The notes beneath the pieces were generated by a model, which was not told the origin of the DNA, ran no database searches, and saw only the letters and a list, made by a program, of their open reading frames with translations. A stretch of DNA of 64,000 bases from positions 2,046,001 to 2,110,000 of the forward strand of contig NZ_SNWR01000002.1 in the NCBI RefSeq assembly GCF_004362215.1, read 5' to 3'. Numbering within the stretch: position 1 is the first letter of the stretch; the number at the start of each line of letters is the position of its first letter. This document shows positions 44,801 to 52,342 of this stretch, piece after piece. The position numbers were made by a program, and so were the translations under genes. This stretch comes from Paractinoplanes brasiliensis. Its GTDB lineage: Bacteria > Actinomycetota > Actinomycetes > Mycobacteriales > Micromonosporaceae.

Positions 44801-45929
44801 GGCTTTCCCGCAGCTCCCGCACCAGCGAGGACACCACCGCCTTGAGGCTGCCGTCGTTGGCCGCGGCCACCCGCAGCTGCCGCTGATAACTGGCGCCGCC
44901 CGCGACGATGTCCCGGACCCTCTCGAGCTCGGCCGAGCAGCCCAGCGCCTCGGCGATCGGCGCCAGCGCGGGCAGCAGCTGCTCGAGGTCCTTGGTGACC
45001 AGCAGCTCGTCGCCGGCCGCGTTCTGGATGATGATCGCTTCCATGCCGTAGCGGGCGGCCCGCCACTTGTTCTCGCGCACGAACCACGGCTGCATCGCCG
45101 GCACGCCCCAGCCCGCGTCGAGCTCGCGCGAGAAATGCTCGACCAGGCACTGGGTCAGGGCGGCGATCGCCGAGATCTCCCAGGCGGTCGGGATGCCGTC
45201 GAACGTACGGACCTCGATCGTGCCCCACTTGGGCGACGGCCGGATGTCCCAGCGCAGCTCGTTCAGCTCCTCGATCACGCCGGTGTGCAGCAGGTCGGCC
45301 GCCAGCGCCTCGTACTGCGACCACTCGCTGAACTGCGGCGGCAACCCGGCCGTGGGCAGCTGCTGGAACATCAGGGCCCGGTTGGAGGCGTACCCGGTGG
45401 TCTCCCCGGCCCAGAACGGGCTCGACGCGCTCAACGCCTGAAAGTGCGGCAGATACGTGAGCAGCCCGTCGATGATCGGCAGCACCTTGCGGCGGTCCTC
45501 CACCGCGACGTGCACGTGCACCCCCCAGATCATCATCTGCCGTCCCCACCAGCGGGTCCGGTCGATCAGGGTGTCGTAGCGCGGCTTGCCCGGCGTCACC
45601 TGCTGCTGGAACCACTGGCTGAACGGGTGCGTGCCCGACGAGAGAAGATCAACACCCCTTGGCTCCGCGTACGCGGCGGCGCGCTCGACCAGCCGGGTCA
45701 GATCACCGACAGCGTGCGACACCCGGTGATGCGGCGCGCTGACGACCTCGATCGTGTTGGTCAGCAACTCGCCGGTGACGTGCGGAAAGCCCGCCGACGA
45801 GCCGAGCCGGGACAGCAGCTGCGGGGCCGCGGGCGCCAGCTCGCCGCTGCGCCGGTCGACACAGGCGATCTCCCACTCGATCCCTAGACGCGATCGTTCC
45901 GATCGGGCGAAGTCGATTCCCATCGTCAT
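44787..45929 (-). CDS. glutamate-cysteine ligase-like protein (GCS2 family)
   Basis: 380 residues. LGIEWEIACVDRRSGEL, the conserved start of GCS2-type ligases; SSGTHPFSQW; IWGVHVHVAV (metal/ATP); WDIRPSPKWGTIEVRTFDGIPT; RAARYGMEAIII. Members make gamma-Glu-Cys (EgtA) or other carboxylate-amine bonds. No egt genes are nearby, so the product is unknown. A short remnant of a second family member lies at 27312. Confidence 0.88.
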   Translation of the reverse strand: MTMGIDFARSERSRLGIEWEIACVDRRSGELAPAAPQLLSRLGSSAGFPHVTGELLTNTIEVVSAPHHRVSHAVGDLTRLVERAAAYAEPRGVDLLSSGTHPFSQWFQQQVTPGKPRYDTLIDRTRWWGRQMMIWGVHVHVAVEDRRKVLPIIDGLLTYLPHFQALSASSPFWAGETTGYASNRALMFQQLPTAGLPPQFSEWSQYEALAADLLHTGVIEELNELRWDIRPSPKWGTIEVRTFDGIPTAWEISAIAALTQCLVEHFSRELDAGWGVPAMQPWFVRENKWRAARYGMEAIIIQNAAGDELLVTKDLEQLLPALAPIAEALGCSAELERVRDIVAGGASYQRQLRVAAANDGSLKAVVSSLVRELRESLTPV

Positions 45930-46029
45930 ACTCTACGAACTGACCCGCTTGGTCCTTACGGCTGACAATCCTTCGCCGTACGGGGTGCAGGCCGTAGCGT
46001 GCGCGACGGGGAGGAAACACCCCGCCGGC

Positions 46030-46618
46030 GCGGTCACCGGCGTCGCTGCCCGGCTCGGCGTCGACCCGGTCGACTTCCGCTTCGACGCCATGGACCCCAT
46101 CTCGGCCGCCGCCAACCGGCGCTGGGCCGCCACCGTCACCTACCTGACCCGCCTGCTGTCCGCGCCCGGCGAGGCAGACCTGCACCCGCTGATGCTGACG
46201 GCCGCCCTCGAAACGGCGGCCACGGCGGCCGTCACCGTCTTCCCGAACTCCACCATGACGCTCGACTACGTGGCCGACCCCGGCCAGGTCACGCCGGCCG
46301 CCATCCGCCGCGCCGTGGCCTATGCGGACGCCAACGCCGCCTCGCCGCTCACCCCGCAGAACATCGCGGACGCGGCCGGCGTCGGGGTGCGCGCCCTGCA
46401 AACCGGTTTCCGCCGGCACGTCGGCACCACACCCATGGGCTACCTGCGCCGGGTACGCCTCGAACGCGCCCACCGCGACCTGCAAGCAGCCGATCCCCAC
46501 CAACGGCGACACGGTGGCCGGCATCGCGTACCGCTGGGGCTTCGCCAACCTGGGGCGTTTCGCCGCCCGCTACCACTCGGAGTTCGGCCGCCGTCCCAGC
46601 CAAACCCTGCACACGTGA
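46030..46618 (+). pseudogene. AraC family regulator, truncated and frameshifted
   Basis: The readable frame has the central part (AVTGVAARLGVDPVDFRF, HPLMLTAALETAATAAV) and the AraC HTH region AAIRRAVAYADANAASPLTPQNIADAAGVGVRALQTGF, TPMGYLRRVRLERAHRDLQAADP. One extra C in the CCCC at 46495-46498 then shifts the frame; the second HTH continues as GDTVAGIAYRWGFANLGRFAARY and ends SQTLHT. The first 100 or so residues are missing, where the start of the divergent ligase gene now lies. A terminator-like hairpin follows. Confidence 0.8.
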
Positions 46619-46621
46619 AAC

Positions 46622-46640
46622 ACCGTCCGTCGTGGACGGT
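46622..46640 (+). terminator. hairpin after the AraC pseudogene
   Basis: ACCGTCC-GTCGT-GGACGGT followed by TT, 3 bp after the pseudogene stop. The gene-free interval 46641-46939 beyond it shows nothing recognisable apart from the approach to a transposase fragment. Confidence 0.6.
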
Positions 46641-46939
46641 TTCCGGTGCGCCTCGTGCGGGCAGACGCTGAGTGTCCCCGTCCGCCGGGTCGAGCTGCCG
46701 CCCCACCCGACACCCGCGACAACGACCGCGTCCCGACGCCCGTCCGCTCCTGCCCTCACCACAACCCGCTGGCGCGGTCGCAGCCTCAGAGCCACCCTCC
46801 ACCGCGACGATCCCCCAGCCTGACCAGCGCCAATGTGCTGGCCCGTGCGGTCTCCGGTGTCGTGCCCGTGGTGGGGCTGGTGGGCCACGGCGAACCCGAT
46901 GCCGTACAGGTTGTATCTGCCGTTCGTTGAGCTGGCAAG

Positions 46940-47086
46940 GTGATTGAGCGACTTCCGTATCGAACGGATCTGTCGGATGCCCGGTGGGCGTTGATCGAGC
47001 CGGTTCTGGTGCCGTGGCGGGCGGCGCAGCGGGCTCCGGGGATCAGGCCGCCGGTTCACGTGATCACGTACGCGGATCTGATGTGA
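46940..47086 (+). mobile_element. IS5-family transposase fragment (N-terminal)
   Basis: From a GTG at 46940: IERLPYRTDLSDARWALIEPVL, the DUF4096-type start of IS5-group transposases, continuing to PPVHVITYADLM and a stop at 47084-47086. Only 48 codons remain; no DDE catalytic region or clear inverted repeat is seen. It marks the left side of the accessory patch. Confidence 0.72.
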
Positions 47087-47123
47087 GTACGTCGGCCCAA
47101 TCGTCTTTTGTTAAGTTGCGGGC

Positions 47124-47903
47124 ATGGCCCGGTTGACGGAAATTGCGTTCTGCCTACCCACCACCTCCCCCTCGCAACAATTCATTCGTGACCTGCGCAG
47201 GCTGCTTGCCGACGTCGCCTACGCCACGAGCGGACCCGCCGATAGCCTGATTTTGACCCCGCCGGCGCCGGTCTCCGCACGTCCGATAACCGTGGTTCGG
47301 CTGGCTGATGTAGCGGCACCCCAGGTAGCCCTCGACATCGGCCGCACCATCGGGCTCGCTGGAAGCGGCCCCACCCCCCGTCGTGACCACGTCGAACTGG
47401 CCGACCTCGCGGACCGTCTCGCCGGGAGCGTGGGGCGCATCGATCACACAGGCGTCAATCTGCCCTCGCAGGCGGTCTCCACGGAGGAGTGGGACGGGTT
47501 GGTGCAGGACATAGCTGCCTCCGCGGCGATGTACCGCTATCCAACCGGGGAGCAGTGGCCATTCGTGCTTCCGTCGACCAGCGCGGAATTGATGGCCGAC
47601 ATACGCGACTTCCTCGTCGGACGCGAGCCTCGCTTCGAACTCGTGCACGACACCTGGTACCCGTATACGACCTGGCAGTTCGCGCTGTGGACAACGCTGA
47701 CCCGCACCGAACTAGAGGAATTGTTCCCGGATCCCGTCGGGATCTCCATTCCCGGTCTCGAGGACATCTTCCGTACCGTCTACATCCGGCACAGCTGGTC
47801 GGACCTGGAGATTCGTTTCGATCTCTGCTTCCGTATCCCAGACAGCCCATCGGATTGGGAAACCGGCGAGTGGCTGGTCAAGCATGGTGGCCGGATCAAG
47901 TGA
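47124..47903 (+). CDS. conserved hypothetical protein, 259 aa
   Basis: Soluble protein without signal or TM. The most conserved-looking parts are DHVELADLADRLAGSVGRIDHTGVNLP, YRYPTGEQWPFVLPST, RFELVHDTWYPYTTWQF, LEELFPDPVGISIPGLEDIFRTVYI and a C-terminal RFDLCFRIP. I recall similar HTG(I/V)N(L/I)P and PTGExWPF(I/V)(L/I)P patterns in uncharacterised proteins of other phyla, so it may be a horizontally spread family. Codon use is less GC-biased than its neighbours. No function can be assigned. Confidence 0.7.
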   Translation: MARLTEIAFCLPTTSPSQQFIRDLRRLLADVAYATSGPADSLILTPPAPVSARPITVVRLADVAAPQVALDIGRTIGLAGSGPTPRRDHVELADLADRLAGSVGRIDHTGVNLPSQAVSTEEWDGLVQDIAASAAMYRYPTGEQWPFVLPSTSAELMADIRDFLVGREPRFELVHDTWYPYTTWQFALWTTLTRTELEELFPDPVGISIPGLEDIFRTVYIRHSWSDLEIRFDLCFRIPDSPSDWETGEWLVKHGGRIK

Positions 47904-47964
47904 CGATCAAGTGACGTCCTCAACTGCCGCGATTCGCTTGCCTGCCTGGCATCGCGGCGGTGGC

Positions 47965-48123
47965 CTATCGGAGTGCCGTCCCCGGCCACTGGTAAACGAA
48001 GGCCGCCGGCGGGAGCTCGTCTCGGGTGAGCAATCGGACCAGTTCGTCGAGCAGTCCGTTCAAGTCTCGCAGGCCCGTCAATCTATAAGTCTTGTTGACG
48101 ACTCGGTCGTCGGTCAGGTGCAC
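47965..48123 (-). CDS. possible short ORF or gene fragment, 52 aa
   Basis: From a GTG at 48123: VHLTDDRVVNKTYRLTGL, RDLNGLLDELVRLLTRDEL, ending in FVYQWPGTALR. The open frame extends further upstream (TIWSSGEADLSTVHLTDD) to a stop without a start codon, so this may be the 3' part of a damaged gene. The sequence looks protein-like. It is downstream of and on the same strand as the DUF2750 gene. Confidence 0.35.
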   Translation of the reverse strand: MHLTDDRVVNKTYRLTGLRDLNGLLDELVRLLTRDELPPAAFVYQWPGTALR

Positions 48124-48196
48124 GGTGGACAGATCAGCCTCGCCGCTGCTCCAGATCGTGACGGGCCTGGTGAGGTGCGTTCAGGCGCGTCGAGTT

Positions 48197-48583
48197 CTAT
48201 ACCGTTTTCGACGCTGCCGCATCTGAACGCGGGCTTTCGTGTAACGCGTGCGCCAGGCGATTGAGCACCTCGACCACGGTGAAATCCCAGCCGACCAGCC
48301 GAGGCCCAGTCCAGTTGATCCCTACCTGGTATCCCTGATCGGCCAGCTCCGGCAGGTCTGCGTGCTGCCACGTCTCCAGCGAGATGGAAGCGGGGTAGAG
48401 GCCGTTTCCCCAGATGTCGGCCGCGCGCTGAGCGCGGGTCCGGGACGACCAATACGGCATCGCCGTTGCGCCACTGGAGGTTGTCGGCGTTGGGCTGCCT
48501 CGGTCGTCACGGACGAACCAGACGACGTCATTGCTGACGATCTCACGAAAGAATGCCGCAGCCTGGCTCCCACTCTGGCTCAC
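48197..48583 (-). CDS. DUF2750 domain protein
   Basis: 128 residues from a GTG at 48583 (VSQSGSQAAAFFREIVSNDVVWFVRDD). The DUF2750 pattern is visible: AAxFFREI, VWFVRDDRG, AMPYWSSRTRAQRAADIW, GWDFTVVEVLNRL. Small cytoplasmic proteins of this type are often found in immunity or polymorphic-toxin contexts; role unknown. TAACGT 8 nt before the GTG suggests a leaderless message. Confidence 0.75.
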   Translation of the reverse strand: MSQSGSQAAAFFREIVSNDVVWFVRDDRGSPTPTTSSGATAMPYWSSRTRAQRAADIWGNGLYPASISLETWQHADLPELADQGYQVGINWTGPRLVGWDFTVVEVLNRLAHALHESPRSDAAASKTV

Positions 48584-48792
48584 AGAGCGAGACGTTAGCA
48601 GCCAAGCGTCCTCCGGATTTTGCGCGATGTGCAGGGCCCGCAACCGGATCTGCCGCGTACGGTGCGCGACGGGCTGTGACCGCTTGTCGTGTTCGTATCA
48701 TTGTGAGGCCGGGTTCGGCAGTCCAAGGTGCCCTTGCTGGGCGGCCGAAATTCGGGGTTCTCACGTTCGCTCGGTCGGCTACGGTGCTTGCG

Positions 48793-49539
48793 ATGGCGGA
48801 GTTCGTACACATCACCACCGCGCGGGCAGCTGGGCGTATCCGGCGCTCGGGGATCGCCGCGCGTAGCCACGGGCGTGACGGCGGACGCGGCGTGTATTGC
48901 ATGCCGGTGCTGCCGTCGTACACGCTCACCTGTCAATGGGTCCGAGAGCTGCGGCGCTGGCAGCAAGGCGTCCTGGTCGCGGTGCAGCTGCGGCTGCCCG
49001 ACGCCGAGCCGGTGACCGTCGGACGCTACGGCACCACGCCGCGGCAGGTCACCGCCGCGCAGGCGGTCGCGGTGATACGCGGACTGGACGATCCGCGCGG
49101 TTACGAGGTGTTCGTGCCTCGGGCGGTTACCCCCGGTGAAGTGCGGCGGGTCCGCGATGTGCCGCAGGGGGTCGGCTGGCGGTATCTGCCGCAGGCTCAC
49201 GGCCGTCGGCCCTGCGGCTGTTGCGCGCAACGGGGCGGGTACAAAGGAGCTGGGCTGCGCCGCTGGTTCCCGTACGACGGACCACCACGGCCGAAGCACG
49301 AGCTGATGGCAAACCTGCGGGACGCGGCAACCGCCGATGAGATCATCGACGTACTCAGCGAGCTCGGCCGTGCCCGACGCGGCGGCGCCTGGGAACTGGC
49401 CCACTTGGTCGAGCATCCCGACCCGCATGTGCGCGACACCCTCGCCGGCGTTCTGCGGGTCTACCGTGGCCGTGAAGCACGGCAGCTTCGGCAACGGCTG
49501 CGGGTAGATTCTGTCGATGATGGCCCGCCCGACGCGTGA
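48793..49539 (+). CDS. possible ADP-ribosyltransferase-fold protein with HEAT-like tail
   Basis: 248 residues from the ATG at 48793. The N-terminal 130 residues read like an ART fold: FVHITTARAAGRIRRSGI (His motif and first helix), GGRGVYCMPVLPSYTLTCQW (Tyr motif) and GYEVFVPRAVTPGEVRRV (Glu strand), a possible H-Y-E triad as in DarT/KptA-like enzymes. A Cys pair GRRPCGCCAQRG follows, then an alpha-helical HEAT-like segment (ATADEIIDVLSELGRARRGGAWELAHLVEHPDPHVRDTLAGVL). The gene overlaps the HAD phosphatase gene by 23 bp. The ART assignment is inference; the overlap is plain. Confidence 0.55.
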   Translation: MAEFVHITTARAAGRIRRSGIAARSHGRDGGRGVYCMPVLPSYTLTCQWVRELRRWQQGVLVAVQLRLPDAEPVTVGRYGTTPRQVTAAQAVAVIRGLDDPRGYEVFVPRAVTPGEVRRVRDVPQGVGWRYLPQAHGRRPCGCCAQRGGYKGAGLRRWFPYDGPPRPKHELMANLRDAATADEIIDVLSELGRARRGGAWELAHLVEHPDPHVRDTLAGVLRVYRGREARQLRQRLRVDSVDDGPPDA

Positions 49540-50029
49540 CCCGATCGTGTTTCTCGACGTCGACGGCACGCTGCTTCCGTTCCGCGCCCGATCCGCCGAG
49601 TTCGCCGGAGTCCCGGCCGACGCCGTCGGGCCGGCCGATGACGTATCGGGCAATCCGTTGCCGGCCCGGCTCGACCCGGCGGACGGAGGCAGGTTGCTCG
49701 CGTTGGGGTGTCAGCTGGTCTGGGCAACGACCTGGATGGCCGACGCCAACGACCTCATCTCGCCCCGGCTCGGTCTGCCGAAGCTTCCCGTCGTCGAATT
49801 CCCCGATGACGACGAACCCAAGCACGGGTTGCATTGGAAGGCGGCGTTTCTCTGCCGATGGGCGGCCGGGCGCACCTTCGTCTGGCTCGACGACGAAATC
49901 ACCGATGCCGATCAGCAATGGGTTCAAGCCCACCATCCAGGGCGCGCACTGCCACACCGAATCGACCCACTCGCCGGCCTCACCAACGGCGACCTCGTAC
50001 TGATTCGTCAATGGCTGGCAGCGCCATAG
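49517..50029 (+). CDS. HAD phosphatase of the RNA-repair (Swiss-army-knife) type
   Basis: 170 residues. Motif I PIVFLDVDGTLLPF with the nucleophile Asp and general-acid Asp, LVWATTWMADAN (motif II Thr), a Lys in LHWKAAFL, and motif IV FVWLDDEITDADQQW. This matches the small HAD domain of the RNA-repair group (HAD_SAK_2), predicted to remove terminal phosphates from nucleic acids. It is translationally coupled to the upstream gene, suggesting a common RNA or nucleotide substrate. Confidence 0.75.
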   Translation: MMARPTRDPIVFLDVDGTLLPFRARSAEFAGVPADAVGPADDVSGNPLPARLDPADGGRLLALGCQLVWATTWMADANDLISPRLGLPKLPVVEFPDDDEPKHGLHWKAAFLCRWAAGRTFVWLDDEITDADQQWVQAHHPGRALPHRIDPLAGLTNGDLVLIRQWLAAP

Positions 50030-50308
50030 CACTCCATGATCGGGTTAACTGTCATGCCGCTGATCGTGCGACCCGGCGCGACGGATGCCGTCCGTCGGCT
50101 TGACGGCAGCGTGCGACAACTGGCCGGTCCCGACGACAGGCTCGCCGGAGCGCCAACCGGTAGTAGTACGAGGCGACTCAAGGGGCGGTCGTACGCGTGA
50201 TGCACGAGCGGAATCCTGAACAGTCGCGACCGACCCGGACCGGCTTTCGCGGGGGCGCGCTGAGCCGATATTGCCTGCGCGAGATGCCGGCTTGCCGGGA
50301 GACTGATC

Positions 50309-50439
50309 GCGGACCGGTGGCAGAGGATGGTTATTGCAGCGGCACGGGTTGCAGGCCCGGCACGCGCGGCGGCTCGTTGACGCGTGGGGCCGCCGGCGTG
50401 CCATGCCCCACCGGGGGTTCAAATCCCCTCCGGTCCGCG
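50309..50439 (+). tRNA. atypical tRNA-like element, 9-bp acceptor stem, GCA-containing loop
   Basis: Acceptor GCGGACCGG (50309) pairs perfectly with CCGGTCCGC (50430). T8-G9, then a Ser-type D-arm GCA(50320)/TGC(50335) with GAGGATGGTTAT loop. T-arm GGGGG-TTCAAAT-CCCCT with one G.T pair. A hairpin CGGG-TTGCAGG-CCCG (50345-50359) presents GCA, a Cys anticodon. A long arm GTGGGGC/GCCCCAC (50384/50405) precedes the T-arm. Acceptor plus T-stem total 14 bp rather than the usual 12. The anticodon hairpin does not directly follow the D-arm, so about 28 bases are unaccounted for. It may be an allo-tRNA or Sec-type tRNA, or a decayed one. The rest of 50030-50674 contains no gene I recognise. Confidence 0.45.
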
Positions 50440-50674
50440 GGCACTCATTCGGCCGCGATCGTTTGTTACCGAGTGTGAGGGTGGGCCTCTTGGTCAACGC
50501 GACACTCGTGCGAGGCGCGGAGCGCCCCTGCTTTTCGACGTGCACGTCTTGGCGTTCCTGGCTGCTGTCGGAAGTCCGTGAATCAAACGTGGCGGCCATC
50601 TGCAGCTGATCGACCACACCGCGATGGGGTGCCGAGTCCGGCCCCGGCGCGGGTACGTCTCTAGGCTGGCCGCC

Positions 50675-51001
50675 GTGGATCTGATGCGGTTGGCGGATGA
50701 CGCAGAAGAAATCTCGCGGGGCTATGCCCGCCGGCATGGGATCACGCGGGATGCCGCCTGGTTCCTGCTGAAGTTGCAGGAAGAGGTTGGCGAGCTGACT
50801 CAGGCTTTTCTCATGCGCGCCGGTCAAGCTCGGAGCAAGGGGCACACGCAGCAGGAGATCGAGGAGATGTTCCGGGGCGAACTGGCCGACGTGCTCTGCC
50901 ATGTGTTGCTGCTGGCGCGCCACCACGACGTGGATCTGGAGGAGGCCGTCGAGCGGAAATGGCTGGTGTGGAAGCCTGACCCGCCCACGGTGCGTTCCTG
51001 A
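50675..51001 (+). CDS. MazG-like nucleotide pyrophosphohydrolase domain protein
   Basis: 108 residues from the GTG at 50675; TAGGCT at 50662 suggests a leaderless message. All-alpha NTP-PPase fold: WFLLKLQEEVGELTQAFLM (first ExxE) and RGELADVLCHVLLLARHHDVDLEEAVERKW (ExxD). Such proteins hydrolyse non-canonical or phage-modified NTPs and are common in accessory regions. Confidence 0.85.
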   Translation: MDLMRLADDAEEISRGYARRHGITRDAAWFLLKLQEEVGELTQAFLMRAGQARSKGHTQQEIEEMFRGELADVLCHVLLLARHHDVDLEEAVERKWLVWKPDPPTVRS

Positions 51002-51197
51002 GCAACGATGACGTCCGGCGGCGATGCCCGTCATCGGCCGGAGGTCTTGACCAACGGGCCGGCGAGGCGGTCATCAGCGTCCCAGCGGATGGCGGCGGGT
51101 CCGGTCGTGGGGCCGGCGCCTGTTACGCCGGCAGTTCTGTCGTCGGTCCGGGCCGAACTCAAGAGCCCCCACGCCGTTCGGGCTGGATCATGGACGC

Positions 51198-51564
51198 GTG
51201 ATCGACGATGTCTTTGAGATCGAACCCGGCGTTGGGGCGGGGTTGCACGCTTCGGTACGACGCGGTCGGCCTTACGGGGGCAGTTCGGGCTGTTCCGGGC
51301 GGTTCGGGCGGTTCAGGCGGCTCAGGCGGCTCAGGCGGCTCAGGCGGTTCGGCGGGGTCATGCGTCCTGGCTGACCGATCAGTTCCAGGCGGGGCTGCTC
51401 ATGCTCACCCGTTCCGACTATGAAGGGCTTCATCTGATCGAGATCGGGGCCTGGGGGTGTCGGCGTTCCGCGGTGTACGGCTCGGCGGTTCGGGCGTGCA
51501 GTTGTGGCCGGCCAACACGCAGACCACTCACCGGCTGCCGGTCAGTGAGGTCGTGATCTCCTGA
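51198..51564 (+). pseudogene. decayed gene of unknown family, two frameshifts
   Basis: Three segments in three frames read as one protein: IDDVFEIEPGVGAGLHASVRRGRPYGG (from the GTG at 51198); GQFGLFRAVRAVQAAQAAQ to HASWLTDQFQAGLLMLTRSDYEGLHLIEIGAWG; then VSAFRGVRLGGSGVQLW to HRLPVSEVVIS and stop. Both shifts fall at G-runs (GGGGGC near 51276 and GGGGGTG near 51452). A 9-bp repeat CTCAGGCGG lies in the middle part. Either a pseudogene or homopolymer sequencing errors. The interval 51002-51197 shows nothing. Confidence 0.6.
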
Positions 51565-51592
51565 GTTTGCGCGGCTGCCTACTGTGGAAGCC

Positions 51593-52342
51593 GTGACTGA
51601 CGCCGGACAGGACGACCGCCGGAACACGCCGCCCGCCGACCCGTGGATGGAGTCGGCACCCACCTCACCGATCGAGCCGCAGCCGTACGCGGAAACGCCG
51701 ATCGAACCGCAGCCGTACGCGGAAACGCCGACCGAGCCGCAGCCGTACGCGGAAACGCCGATCGAACCGCAGCCGTACGCGGAAACGCCGACCGAGCCGC
51801 CACCGTACGCGGAAACGATGATCGAGGCGTCGCCGGGACGGGACCGTCGCCGGTGGTGGTTCGTGCTGGCGGGGCTGGCTCTGCTCGGCTGCGTGGGTGG
51901 TCTGCTGCTGAACCCCTTCGACGAGGACGGGACGCCGGAAAGGGCGGCGCCGGAACCGAGCGTGACCAGCGAGGCGACCACGGACAGCACCGGCGGCACC
52001 GCCAGCACAGGCAGCACGGGCAGCACCCGGAAAGAGACACGCAACGCCGTGGCCGAGCCTGCCGCCGACGAGGTCGTTTACCTGATCACCTCGACCAGCG
52101 ACGGCGACCTGGCCCGGGTCGAATACCTGGACGAGAACCGCGACATCATCCGTACCGGCGAAGTGAAGCTCCCGTGGCGGCACACCTTCCGCATCACCGG
52201 CGACAAGCCCCCGCTGGTGCTGCTGGCGCAGCGCAAGCAGGGCGGTCCCGGCGAGGTGACCTGCTCGATCAGCCTCGGCGGCAAGGAGCTGTCGAGCGCC
52301 GTCCAGCGGGGCCGTTACGCCGCACCGCAGTGCGCCGGCTGA
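51593..52342 (+). CDS. MmpS-like membrane protein with decapeptide repeats
   Basis: 249 residues from the GTG at 51593, eight bases after a TACTGT -10-like box (leaderless). The cytoplasmic N-terminus holds five copies of (I/T)EPxPYAETP (about 23-73), one TM (WWFVLAGLALLGCVGGLLL) follows, then a Ser/Thr/Gly linker. The C-terminal beta domain (EVVYLITSTSDGDLARVEYLDENRDIIRTGEV, GGPGEVTCSISLGGKEL) is of the MmpS type. MmpS proteins assist MmpL lipid exporters in mycobacteria; no mmpL is present here. Confidence 0.77.
   Translation: MTDAGQDDRRNTPPADPWMESAPTSPIEPQPYAETPIEPQPYAETPTEPQPYAETPIEPQPYAETPTEPPPYAETMIEASPGRDRRRWWFVLAGLALLGCVGGLLLNPFDEDGTPERAAPEPSVTSEATTDSTGGTASTGSTGSTRKETRNAVAEPAADEVVYLITSTSDGDLARVEYLDENRDIIRTGEVKLPWRHTFRITGDKPPLVLLAQRKQGGPGEVTCSISLGGKELSSAVQRGRYAAPQCAG

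Noticed and set aside
50359..50402. Long GC-rich hairpin as a rho-independent terminator
   Set aside because: No gene ends just before it, no T-run follows, and it lies inside the tRNA-like element, so an RNA structure is a better reading.
50045..51034. Minus-strand frame of about 329 codons
   Set aside because: It runs antisense through the tRNA-like element and the MazG-like gene and contains no motif.
51293..51349. CTCAGGCGG-type repeats as a CRISPR-like array
   Set aside because: Units of nine bases run head to tail without spacers.
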